In this document: positions 52,471-63,409 of the stretch, one piece after another
Layout: every line of letters starts with the position of its first letter
How positions within the stretch are numbered: the first letter of the stretch is position 1
From: Xylocopa sonorina
Taxonomy: Eukaryota; Arthropoda; Insecta; Hymenoptera; Apidae
DNA length: 64,000 nucleotides
Assembly: GCF_050948175.1 (NCBI RefSeq)
Contig: NW_027490092.1
Location: forward strand, 3,534,001-3,598,000
Direction of reading: 5' to 3'
Notes under the pieces: model-generated
What the model was told of the DNA's origin: nothing
What the model saw: only the letters and a program-made list of their open reading frames with translations
Database searches by the model: none
Program-made: the position numbers and the translations under genes

Positions 52471-55400
52471 GTCATGTATTCCTCGTCTACACTTCAAATG
52501 AATGTAAATGCGACACATCCTTGCAAGGAAATAGCATTTGCAGATGTCTACGTATCGTAGCAATGGATTTCTTATGCTCCTTAGAACGCGATATCGCATC
52601 TCATTTCTATGTTTCATGGTAAGATATAATATGATTTGCGAAGCGTCATGTATTCCTCGTCTACACTTCAAATGAATGTGAATGCGACACTTCCTTGCAA
52701 GGAAATAGCGTTTGCAGATGCTTACCTATCGAAGCAATAGAGTTCAAATGCTTCTTAAAACGAGATATTGCATCTCATATCTATGTTTCATGATAAGATA
52801 TAATATACATTGCGAAGTGTTATGCATTCCTCGTCTGCGATTCAAATGAAAGTAAATGCGACACTTCCTTGCAAGGAAATAGCGTTTGCAGATGTCTACG
52901 TATCGTAGCAATAGATTTCTAATGCTTCTTAAAACGCGATATCGCATTACATTTCTATGTTTCATGGTAAGATATAATATGATTTGCGAAGTGTTATGTA
53001 TGCCTCGTCTACACTTCAAATGAATGTAAATGCGACACATCCTTGCAAGGAAATAGCGTTTGCAGATGTCTACGTATCGAAGCAATAGAGTTCAAATGCT
53101 TCTTAAAAAGAGTTATTGCATCTCATACCTATGTTTCATGATAAGATGTAATATTCATTGCGAAGTGTTATGCATTTCTCGTCTACGATTAAAATGAAAG
53201 TAAATGCGACACTTCCTTGCAAGGAAATAGCGTTTGCAGATGTCTACGTATCGTAGCAATAGAGTTCATATGATTCTTAAAACGCGATATCGCATCTCAT
53301 TTCTATGCTTCATGGTAAGATATAATATGATTTGCGAAGTGCTATGTATTCCTCGTCTACACTTCAAATGAATGTAAATGCGACACTTCCTTGCAAGGAA
53401 ATAGCAACTGCAGATGTCTACCTATCGTAGCATTAGAGTTCCAATGCTTCTTAAAACGCGATATCGCATCTCATTTCTATGTTTCATGGCAAGATGTAAT
53501 ATGATTTGCGAAGTGTTATGTATTCCTCGTCTACACTTCAAATGAATGTAATTGCGACACTTCCTTGCTAGGAAATAGCGTCTGCAGATGTCTAGGTATC
53601 GTAGCAATGGAGTTCTAATGCTTCTTAAAACGCGATATCGCATTTCATTTCTATGTTTCATGGTAAGATATAATATTATTTGCGAAGTGTTATGTATTCC
53701 TTGTCTCAACTTCAACGGAATGTAAATGCGACACTTCCTTGCAAGGAAATAGCGTTTGCAGATGTCTACGTATCGAAGCAATGGATTTCTGATGCTTCTT
53801 AAAACGCGATATCGCATCTCATTTCTATGTTTTATGGTAAGATATAATATGATTTGCGAAGTGTTATGTATTCTTCGTCTACACTTCAAATGAAAGTAAA
53901 TGCGACACTTCCTTGCAAGGAAACAGCGATTGCAGATGTCTACGTATCGTAGCAATAGAGTTGAAATGCTTCCTAAAACGCGATATCGCATCTCATTTCT
54001 ATGTATCATGGTAAGATATAATATGATTTGCGAAGTGTTATGTATTCCTCGTCTACACCACAAATGAATGTAAATGCGACACTTCCTTGCAGGGAAATAG
54101 CGTTTGCAGATGTCTACCTATCGTAGCAATAGTGTTCTAATGCTTCTTAAAACGCGATATCGCATCTCATTTCTATGTATCATGGTCAGATATAATATTC
54201 ATTGCGAAGTGTTATGCATTCCTCGTCTACGATTCAAATGAATGTAAATGCGACAATCGATCGCTAGGAAATAGCGTTTGCAGATGTCTACGTATCGTAG
54301 CAATAGAGTTCTAATGCTTCTTAAAACGCGATATCGCATCTCCTTTCTATGTTTCATGGTAAGATATAATATGATTTGCGAAGTGTTATGTATTCCTCGT
54401 CTACACTTCAAATGAAGGTAAATGCGACACTTCCTTGCAAGGAAATAGCGTTTGCAGATGTCTACGTATCGAAGCAATAGAGTTCAAATGCTTCTTAAAA
54501 AGCGATATCGCATCTCATTTCTATGTTTCATGGTAAGATATAATATGATTTGCGAAGTGTTATGCATTCCTCGTCTACGATTCAAATGAACGTAAATGCG
54601 ACACTTCCTTCCAAGGAAGTAGCGTTTGCAGATGTCTACGTATCGTAACAATAGAGTTCTTATGATACTTAAAACGCGATATCGCATCTCATTTCTATGA
54701 TTCATGGTAAGATATAATATGATTTGCGAAGTGTTCTGTATTCCTCGTCTACACTTCAAATCAATGTAAATACGACACATCCTTGCAAGGAAATAGCGTT
54801 TGCAGATGTCTACCTATCGTAGCAATAGAGTTCTAATGCTTCTTAAAACGCGATATCGCATCCCATTTCTATGTTTCATGGTAAGATATAATATTCATTG
54901 CGAAGTGTTATGTATTCCTCGTCTACACATCAAATGAATGTAAATGCGACACTTCCTTGCAAGGAAATAGCGTTTGCAGATGTCTACGTATCGTAGCAAT
55001 AGAGTTCTAATGCTTCTTAAAACGCGATATCGCATCTCATTTCTATGTTTCATGATAAGATATAGTATTCATTGCGAAGTGTTATGCATTCCTCATCTAC
55101 GATTCAAATGAATGTAAATGCGACACTTCCTTGCAAGGAAATAGCGTTTGCAGATGTCTACGTATCGTAACAATAGAGTTCTTATGATTCTTAGAACGCT
55201 ATATTGTATCTCATTTCAACGTTTCATGGTAAGATATAATTTGATTTGCGAAGTGTCATGTATTCCTCGTCTACACTTCAAATGAATGTAAATGCGACAC
55301 TTCCTTGTGAGGAAATAGCGCTTGCAGATGTCTACCTATCGTAGCAATAGAGTTCTAATGCTTCTTAAAACGCGATATCGCATCTCATTTCTATGTTTCA

Positions 55401-56249
55401 TGGTAAAATATATTATGATTTGCGAAGTGTTATGTATTCCTCGTCTACACTTCAAATGAATGTAAATGCGATACTTCCTTGCTAGGAAATAGCGCCTGCA
55501 GATGTCTAGGTATCGTAGCAATAGAGTTCTAATGCTTCTTAAAACGCGATATCGCATCTCATTTCTATGTTTCATGGTAAGATATAATATGATTTGTGAA
55601 GTGTCATGCATTCCTCGTCTACGATTCAAATGAATGTAAATGCGACACTTCCTTGCAAGGAAATAGCGTTTGCAGATGTCTACGTATCGTAGCAATAGAG
55701 CTCTTATAACTCTTAAAACGCGATTTCGCATCTCATTTCTATGTTTCATGGTAAGGTATAATATGATTTCCGAAGTGTTATGTATTCCTCGCAAACACTT
55801 CAAGTGAATGTAAATCCGACACTTCCTTGCAAGGAAATAGTGTTTGCAGATGTCTACGTATCGAAGCAATAGAGTTCTAATGCTTCTTACAACGCGATAT
55901 CGCATCTCATTTCTATGTTTCATGGTAAGATATAATATGATTTGCGAAGTGTTATGTATTCCTCGTCTACACATCAAATGAATGTAAATGCGACACTTCA
56001 TTGCAAGGAAATAGCGTTTGCAGATGTCTACGTATCGTAGCAATGGATTTCTGACGCTTCTTAGAACGCGATATCGCATCTCATTTCCATGTTTCATGGT
56101 AAGATATAATATGATTTGCGATGTGTCATGTTTTCCTCGTCTACACTTCAAATGAATGTAAATGCGACACTTCCTTGCAAGGTAATAGCGTTTGCAGATG
56201 CCTACGTATCGAAGCAATAGAGTTCAAATGCTTCTTAAAACGAGATATT

Positions 56250-56301
56250 GCATCTCATATCTATGTTTCATGATAAGATGTAATATTCATTGCGCGATAT
56301 C
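56250..56301. repeat. Truncated 52-bp monomer, copy 1
   Basis: A class B start (GATATTGCATCTC to ATTCATTGCG) is fused directly to the next unit's CGCGATATCGC, losing 122 bp including dyads 2 and 3. The junction ATTGCGCGATATCG has a 2-bp overlap (CG). The loss is not a multiple of three, so it ends the minus open frame. Confidence 0.92.
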
Positions 56302-59252
56302 GCATCTCATTTCTATGTTTCATGGTAAGATATAATTTGATTTGCGAAGTGTTATGTATTCCTCGTCTACACATCAAATGAATGTAAATGCGACACTTCC
56401 TTGCAAGGAAATAGCGTTTGCAGATGTCTACGTATCGTAGCAGTGGATTTCTGATGCATCTTAGAACGCGATATCGCATCACATTTCCATGTTTCATGGT
56501 AAGATATAATATGATTTGCGAAGTGTCATGTATTCCTCGTCTACACTTCAAATGAATGTAAATGCGACACTTCCTTGCAAGGAAATAGCGTTTGCAGATG
56601 CCTACGTATCGAAGCAATAGAGTTCAAATGCTTCTTAAAGCGAGATATTGCATCTCATATCTATGTTTCATGATAAGATGTAATATTCATTGCGAAGTGT
56701 TATGCATTCCTCGTCCACACATCAAATGAATGTAAATGCGACACTTCCTTGCAAGGAAATAGCGTTTGCAGATGTCTACGTATCGTAGCAATGGATTTCT
56801 GATGCTTCTTAGAACGCGATATCGCATCTCATTTCTATGTTTCATGGTAAGATATAATATGATTTGCGAAGTATCATGTATTCCTCGTCTACACTTCAAA
56901 TGAATGTAAATGCGACACTTCCTTGCTAGGAAATAGCGACTGCAGATGTCTAGGTATCGTAGCAATAGAGTTCAAATGCTTCTTAAAACGCGATATCGCA
57001 TCTCATTCCTATGTTTCATGGTAAGATATAATATGATTTGCGAAGTGTCATGTATTCCTCGTCTACACTTCAAATGAATGTAAATGCGACACTTCCTTGC
57101 AAGGAAATAGCGTTTGCAGATGTCTACGTATCGTAGCAATGGATTTCTGATGCTTCTTAGAACGCGATATCGCATCTCATTTCCATGTTTCATGGTAAGA
57201 TATAATATGATTTGCGAAGTGTCATGTATTCCTCGTCTACACTTCAAATGAATGTAAATGCGACACTTCCTTGCAAGGAAATAGCGTTTGCAGATGCCTA
57301 CGTATCGAAGCAATAGAGTTCAAATGCTTCTTAAAACGAGATATTGCATCTCATATCTATGTTTCATGATAAGATATAATATACATTGCGAAGTGTTATG
57401 CATTCCTCGTCTACGATTCAAATGAATGTAAATGCGACACTTCCTTGCAAGGAAATATAGTTTGCAGATGTCTACGTATCGTAGCAATAGTGCTCTAATG
57501 CTTCTTAAAACGTGATATCGCATCCCATTTCTATGTTTCATGGTAAGATATAATATGATTTGCGAAGTGTTATGTATTCCTCGTCTACACTTCAAATGAA
57601 TGCAAATGCGACACTTCCTTGCAAGGAAACAGCGTTTGCAGATGCCTATGTATCGAAGCAATAGAGTTCAAATGCTTCTTAAAGCGAGATATTGCATCTC
57701 ATATCTATGTTTCATGATAAGATGTAATATTCATTGCGAAGTGTTATGCATTCCTCGTCTACACATCAAATGAATGTAAATGCGACACTTCCTTGCAAGG
57801 AAATAGCGTCTGCAGATGTCTACGTATCGTAGCAATGGATTTCTGATGCTTCTTAGACCGCGATATCGCATCTCATTTCTATGTTTCATGGTAAGACATA
57901 ATATGATTTGCGAAGTGTCATGCATTCCTCGTCTACACTTCAAATGAATGTAAATGCGACACTTCCTTGCAAGGAAATAGCGTTTGCAGGTGTCTACGTG
58001 TCGTAGCAATAGAGTTCTAATGCTTCTTAAAACGCGATATCGCATCTCATTACTATGTTTCATGGTAAGATATAATAAGATTTGCGAAGTGTCATGTATT
58101 CCTCGTCTACACTTCAAATGAATGTGAATGCGACACTTGCTCGCTAGGAAATAGCGTTTGCAGATGTCTAGGTATCGTAGCAATAGTGTTCTAATGCTTC
58201 TTAAAACGCGATATCGCATCTCATTTCTATGTTTCATGGTAAGATATAATATGATTTGCGAAGTGTTGTGTATTCCTCGTCTACACTTCAAATGAATGTA
58301 AATACGACACTTCCTTGCAAGGAAATAGCGTTTGCAGATGTCTACCTATCGTAGCAATAGTGTTCTAATGCTTCTTAAAACGCGATATCGCCTTCTCATT
58401 TCTATGTATCATGGTAAGATATAATATTCATTGTGAAGTGTTATGCATTCCTCGTCTACGATTCAAATGAAAGTAAATGCGACACTTCCTTGCAAGGAAA
58501 CAGCGATTGCAGATGTCTACGTATCGTAGCAATAGAGTTCAAATGCTTCTTAAAACGCGATATCGCATCTCTTTTCTATGTTTCATGGTAAGATATAATA
58601 TCATTTGCGAAGTGTTATGTATTCCTCGTCTACACCTCAAATGAATGTAAATGCGACACTTCCTTGCAAGGAAATAGCGTTTGCAGATGTCTACGTATCG
58701 TAACAATAGATTTCTTATGATTCTTAGAACGCTATATTGTATCTCATTTCTACGTTTGATGGTAAGATATAATTTGATTTGCGAAGTGCCATGTATTCCT
58801 CGTCTACACTTCAAATGAATGTAAATGCGACACTTCCTTGTGAGGAAATAGCGTTTGCAGATGTCTACCTATCGTAGCAATAGAGTTCAAATGCTTCTTA
58901 AAACGCGATATCGCATCTCATTTCTATGTTTCATGGTAAGATATAATATGATTTGTGAAGTGTTATGTATTCCTCGTCTAGACTTCAAATCAATGTAAAT
59001 ACGACACTTCCTTGCAAGGAAATAGCGTTTGCAGATGTCTACCTATCGTAGCAATAGAGTTCTAATGCTTCTTAAAACGCGATATCGCATCTCCTTTTTA
59101 TGTCTCATGATAAGATATAATATTCATTGCGGATTGTCATGTATTCCTCGTCTACACTTCAAATGAATGTGAATGCGACACTTGCTCGCTAGGAAATAGA
59201 GTTTGCAGATGTCTAGGTATCGTAGCAATAGTGTTCTAATGCTTCTTAAAAC

Positions 59253-59262
59253 GCGATATCGC
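59253..59262. other. Dyad 1 of the monomer: GCGATATCGC
   Basis: This is a perfect 10-bp palindrome at the start of the class A unit and contains an EcoRV-type GATATC. It recurs at 174-bp spacing in most monomers. In class B it is replaced by GAGAT-ATTGC-ATCTC, a different dyad of 5-bp arms reaching five bases further right. Ten monomers have one extra G in front (AACGGCG). Its function is unknown. Protein binding, cruciform formation or chance are all possible. Confidence 0.85.
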
Positions 59263-59355
59263 ATCTCATTTCTATGTTTCATGGTAAGATATAATATGAT
59301 TTGCGAAGTGTTGTGTATTCCTCGTCTACACTTCAAATGAATGTAAATACGACAC

Positions 59356-59369
59356 TTCCTTGCAAGGAA
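59356..59369. other. Dyad 2 of the monomer: TTCCTTGCAAGGAA
   Basis: This perfect 14-bp palindrome is the longest dyad in the unit and lies about 100 bp after dyad 1. Common alleles change its centre: TTGCTAGG, TCGCTAGG, TTGCATGG, TTGCAGGG and TTCCAAGG. Several of these create a dyad in a shifted register. There is no following T-run, so it does not look like a bacterial terminator. Confidence 0.85.
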
Positions 59370-59386
59370 ATAGCGTTTGCAGATGT

Positions 59387-59399
59387 CTACGTATCGTAG
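59387..59399. other. Dyad 3 of the monomer: CTACG-TAT-CGTAG
   Basis: This is an inverted repeat with 5-bp arms around a 3-base centre, overlapping the palindrome TACGTA. A frequent allele reads CGAAG for the right arm and weakens the pairing. The 33-bp deletion of the 141-bp monomers removes this dyad completely, so it is dispensable in at least six copies. Confidence 0.8.
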
Positions 59400-60130
59400 C
59401 AATAGAGTTCTAATGCTTCTTAAAACGCGATATCGCATCTCATTTCTATGTTTCATGGAAAGCTATAATATGATTTGCGAAGTGTTATGCATTCCTCGTC
59501 TACGATTCAAATGAACGTAAATGCGATACTTCCTTCCAAGGAAATAGCGTTTGCAGATGTCTACGTATCGTAACAATAGAATACTTATGATTCTTAAAAC
59601 GCGATATCGCATCTCATTTCTATGTTTCATGGTAAGATATAATATGATTTGCGAAGTGCTATGTATTCCTCGTCTACACTTCAAATGAATGTAAATGCGA
59701 CACTTCCTTGCAAGGAAATAGCATTTGCAGATGTCTACGTATCGAAGCAATAGAGTTCAAATGCTTCTTACAACGCGATATCGCATCTCATTTCTATGCT
59801 TCATGGTAAGATATAATATGATTTGCGAAGTGTTATGTATTCCTCGTCTACACATCAAATGAATGTAAATGCGACACTTCATTGCAAGGAAATAGCGTTT
59901 GCAGATGTCTACGTATCGTAGCAATGGATTTCTGACGCTTCTTAGAACGCGATATCGCATCTCATTTCCATGATTCATGGTAAGATATAATATGATTTGC
60001 GATGTGTCATGTTTTCCTCGTCTACACTTCAAATGAATGTAAATGCGACACTTCCTTGCAAGGTAATAGCGTTTGCAGATGCCTACGTATCGAAGCAATA
60101 GAGTTCAAATGCTTCTTAAAACGAGATATT

Positions 60131-60182
60131 GCATCTTATATCTATGTTTCATGATAAGATGTAATATTCATTGCGCGATATC
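60131..60182. repeat. Truncated 52-bp monomer, copy 2
   Basis: It has the same ATTGCGCGATATCG junction, 3,881 bp after copy 1, inside the recurring 55,860/59,741 block. It carries CATCTTATATC as a private change. Confidence 0.92.
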
Positions 60183-61908
60183 GCATCTCATTTCTATGTT
60201 TCATGGTAAGATATAATTCGATTTGCGAAGTGTTATGTATTCCTCGTTTACACATCAAATGAATGTAAATGCGACACTTCCTTGCAAGGAAATAGCGTTT
60301 GCAGATGTCTACGTATCGTAGCAGTGGATTTCTGATGCTTCCTAGAACGCGATATCGCATCACATTTCCATGTTTCATGGTAAGACATAATATGATTTGC
60401 GAAGTGTCATGTATTCCTCGTCTACACTTCAAATGAATGTAAATGCGACACTTCCTTGCAAGGAAATAGCGTTTGCAGATGCCTACGTATCGAAGCAATA
60501 GAGTTCAAATGCTTCTTAAAGCGAGATATTGCATCTCATATCTATGTTTCGTGATAAGATGTAATATTCATTGCGAAGTGTTATGCATTCCTCGTCCACA
60601 CATCAAATGAATGTAAATGCGACACTTCCTTGCAAGGAAATAGCGTTTGCAGATGTCTACGTATCGTAGCAATGGATTTCTAATGCTTCTTAGAACGCGA
60701 TATCGCATCTCATTTCTATGTTTCATGGTAAGATATAATATGATTTGCGAAGTATCATGTATTCCTCGTCTACACTTCAAATGAATGTAAATGCGACACT
60801 TCCTTGCTAGGAAATAGCGTCTGCAGATGTCTAGGTATCGTAGCAATAGAGTTCAAATGCTTCTTAAAACGCGATATCGCATCTCATTTCTATGTTTCAT
60901 GGTAAGATATAATATGATTTGCGAAGAGTTATGTATTCCCCGTCTACACTTCAAATGAATGTAAATGCGACACTTCCTTGCAAGGAAATAGCGTTTGCAG
61001 ATGTCTACGTATCGTAGCAATGGATTTCTGATGCTTCTTAGAACGCGATATCGCATCTCATTTCCATGTTTCATGGTAAGATATAATATGATTTGCGAAG
61101 TGTCATGTATTCCTCGTCTACACTTCAAATGAATGTAAATGCGACACTTCCTTGCAAGGAAATAGCGTTTGCAGATGCCTACGTATCGAAGCAATAGAGT
61201 TCAAATGCTTCTTAAAACGAGATATTGCATCTCATATCTATGTTTCATGATAAGATATAATATACATTGCGAAGTGTTATGCATTCCTCGTCTACGATTC
61301 AAATGAATGAAAATGCGACACTTCCTTGCAAGGAAATATAGTTTGCAGATGTCTACGTATCGTAGCAATAGTGTTCTATTGCTTCTTAAAACGTGATATC
61401 GCATCTCATTTCTATGTATCATGGTAAGATATAATATGATTTGCGAAGAGTTATGTATTCCCCGTCTACACTTCAAATGAATGTAAATGTGACACTTCCT
61501 TGCATGGAAATAGCGTTTGCAGATGCCTACGTATCGAAGCAATAGAGTTCAAATGCTTCTTAAAGCGAGATATTGCATCTCATATCTATGTTTCATGATA
61601 AGATGTAATATTCATTGCGAAGTGTTATGCATTCCTCGTCCACACATCAAATGAATGTAAATGCGACACTTCCTTGCAAGGAAATAGCGTTTGCAGATGT
61701 CTACGTATCGTAGCAATGGATTTCTGATGCTTCTTAGAACGCGATATCGCATCTCATTTCTATGTTTCATGGTAAGATATAATATGATTTGCGAAGTATC
61801 ATGTATTCCTCGTCTACACTTCAAATGAATGTAAATGCGACACTTCCTTGCTAGGAAGTAGCGTCTGCAGATGTCTAGGTATCGTAGCAATAGTGTTCTA
61901 ATGCGTCT

Positions 61909-61931
61909 TAAAACGATCTCATATCTATGTT
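61909..61931. repeat. Monomer with 9-bp deletion of dyad 1
   Basis: AAAACGATCTCATATC replaces AAAACGAGATATTGC followed by ATCTCATATC, removing nine bases and the class B dyad. It is a single copy in the window. It accounts for the 9-bp shortfall in the spacing between truncated monomer copies 2 and 3. Confidence 0.85.
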
Positions 61932-62609
61932 TCATGATAAGATATAATATGATTTGCGAAGTGTTATGCATTCCTCGTCTACGATTCAAATGAATGTAAA
62001 TGCGACACTTCCTTGCAAAGAAATAGCGTTTGCAGATGTCTACGTATCGTAGCAATAGTGTTCTAATGCTTCTTAAAACGTGATTTCGCATCTCACTTCT
62101 ATGTTTCATGGTAAGATATAATATGATTTGCGAAGTGTTATGTATTCCTCGTCTACACTTCAAATTAATGTAAATGCGACACTTCCTTGCAAGGAAATAG
62201 CGTTTGCAGATGTCTACGTATCGAAGCAATAGAGTTCAAATGCTTCTTACAACGCGATATCGCATCTCATTTCTATGTTTCATGGTAAGATATAATATGA
62301 CTTGCGAAGTGTTATGTATTCCTCGTCTACACATCAAATGAATGTAAATGCGACACTTCATTGCAAGGAAATAGCGTTTGCAGATGTCTACGTATCGTAG
62401 CAATGGATTTCTGACGCTTCTTAGAACGCGATATCGCATCTCATTTCCATGTTTCATGGTAAGATATAATATGATTTGCGATGTGTCATGTTATCCTCGT
62501 CTACACTTCAAATGAATGTAAATGCGACACTTCCTTGCAAGGTAATAGCGTTTGCAGATGCCTACGTATCGAAGCAATAGGGTTCAAATGCTTCTTAAAA
62601 CGAGATATT

Positions 62610-62661
62610 GCATCTCATATCTATGTTTCATGATAAGATGTAATATTCATTGCGCGATATC
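62610..62661. repeat. Truncated 52-bp monomer, copy 3
   Basis: It has the same junction, 2,479 bp after copy 2. This spacing is 14 x 174 plus 52, less the 9-bp deletion near 61,917. Confidence 0.92.
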
Positions 62662-63357
62662 GCATCTCATTTCTATGTTTCATGGTAAGATATAATTTGA
62701 TTTGCGAAGTGTTATGTATTCCTCGTCTACACATCAAATGAATGTAAATGCGACACTTCCTTGCAAGGAAATAGCGTTTGCAGATGTCTACGTATCGTAG
62801 CAGTGGATTTCTGATGCTTCTTAGAACGCGATATCGCATCACATTTCCATGTTTCATGGTAAGATATAATATGATTTGCGAAGTGTCATGTATTCCTCGT
62901 CTACACTTCAAATGAATGTAAATGCGACACTTCCTTGCAAGGAAATAGCGTTTGCAGATGTCTACGTATCGTAGCAATGGATTTCTGATGCTTCTTAGAA
63001 CGCGATATCGCATCTCATTTCCATGTTTCATGGTAAGATATAATATGATTTGCGAAGTGTCATGTATTCCTCGTCTACACTTCAAATGAATGTAAATGCG
63101 ACACTTCCTTGCAAGGAAATAGCGTTTGCAGATGCCTACGTATCGTAGCAATGGATTTCTGACGCTTCTTAGAACGCGATATCGCATCTCATTTCCATGT
63201 TTCATGGTAAGATATAATATGATTTGCGATGTGTCATGTTATCCTCGTCTACACTTCAAATGAATGTAAATGCGACACTTCCTTGCAAGGTAATAGCGTT
63301 TGCAGATGCCTACGTATCGAAGCAATAGGGTTCAAATGCTTCTTAAAACGAGATATT

Positions 63358-63409
63358 GCATCTCATATCTATGTTTCATGATAAGATGTAATATTCATTG
63401 CGCGATATC
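63358..63409. repeat. Truncated 52-bp monomer, copy 4
   Basis: It has the same junction, 748 bp after copy 3, as part of the 748-bp tandem duplication. Confidence 0.92.

Larger units (their letters stand above)
28200..54800. repeat. Local subfamily: AACGGCG / TCTCAACTTC / CTCGCTCGC region
   Basis: This is the largest subregion. It is marked by AACGGCG (+1; nine of the ten copies, near 28,578, 33,097, 33,795, 34,665, 37,450, 37,625, 41,103, 44,757 and 50,151), TCTCAACTTC, CACTCGCTCGC and CTACACCAC. A block near 29,431-29,880 recurs at 36,040-36,489, and smaller pieces recur many times. One monomer near 30,295 has a 6-bp deletion (CAATGGTATGC). Only satellite is present. The borders are approximate. 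Confidence 0.7.
59253..59426. repeat. Representative class A monomer (174 bp)
   Basis: This copy differs from my reading consensus at only two places: TTGTGT instead of TTATGT, and AATACGAC instead of AATGCGAC. Class A is recognised in order by GCGATATCGC, CTCATTTC, CATGGTAAG, ATATGATTTG, TGTATTCC, CTACACTTC and GAATGTAAATG. It then has the TTCCTTGCAAGGAA palindrome, GCAGATGTCTACG, and TTCTAATGCTTC before the next unit. Class A is the majority class across the window. On the minus strand it has one 58-codon frame without a stop, which explains the long apparent open frames in runs of class A. Confidence 0.93.

Noticed and set aside
56250..56301. Truncated monomers as transposon insertion or excision scars
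   Set aside because: There is no target-site duplication or foreign sequence. A simple 122-bp deletion with 2-bp overlap explains the junction.
59287..59300. TATAAT-like sequence (GATATAATATG) as a promoter in each unit
   Set aside because: It is a common AT-rich stretch without a matching upstream element or a gene downstream. Satellite transcription is possible but cannot be read from this.
59356..59369. TTCCTTGCAAGGAA as a transcription terminator
   Set aside because: There is no T-run after the palindrome and no transcription unit before it.
59253..59426. CENP-B box in the monomer
   Set aside because: The canonical pattern needs TTCG followed at fixed spacing by A and CGGG. TTCG occurs on the minus strand, but CGGG is absent from the consensus and only appears in a few GGGATATTGC variants at the wrong place.
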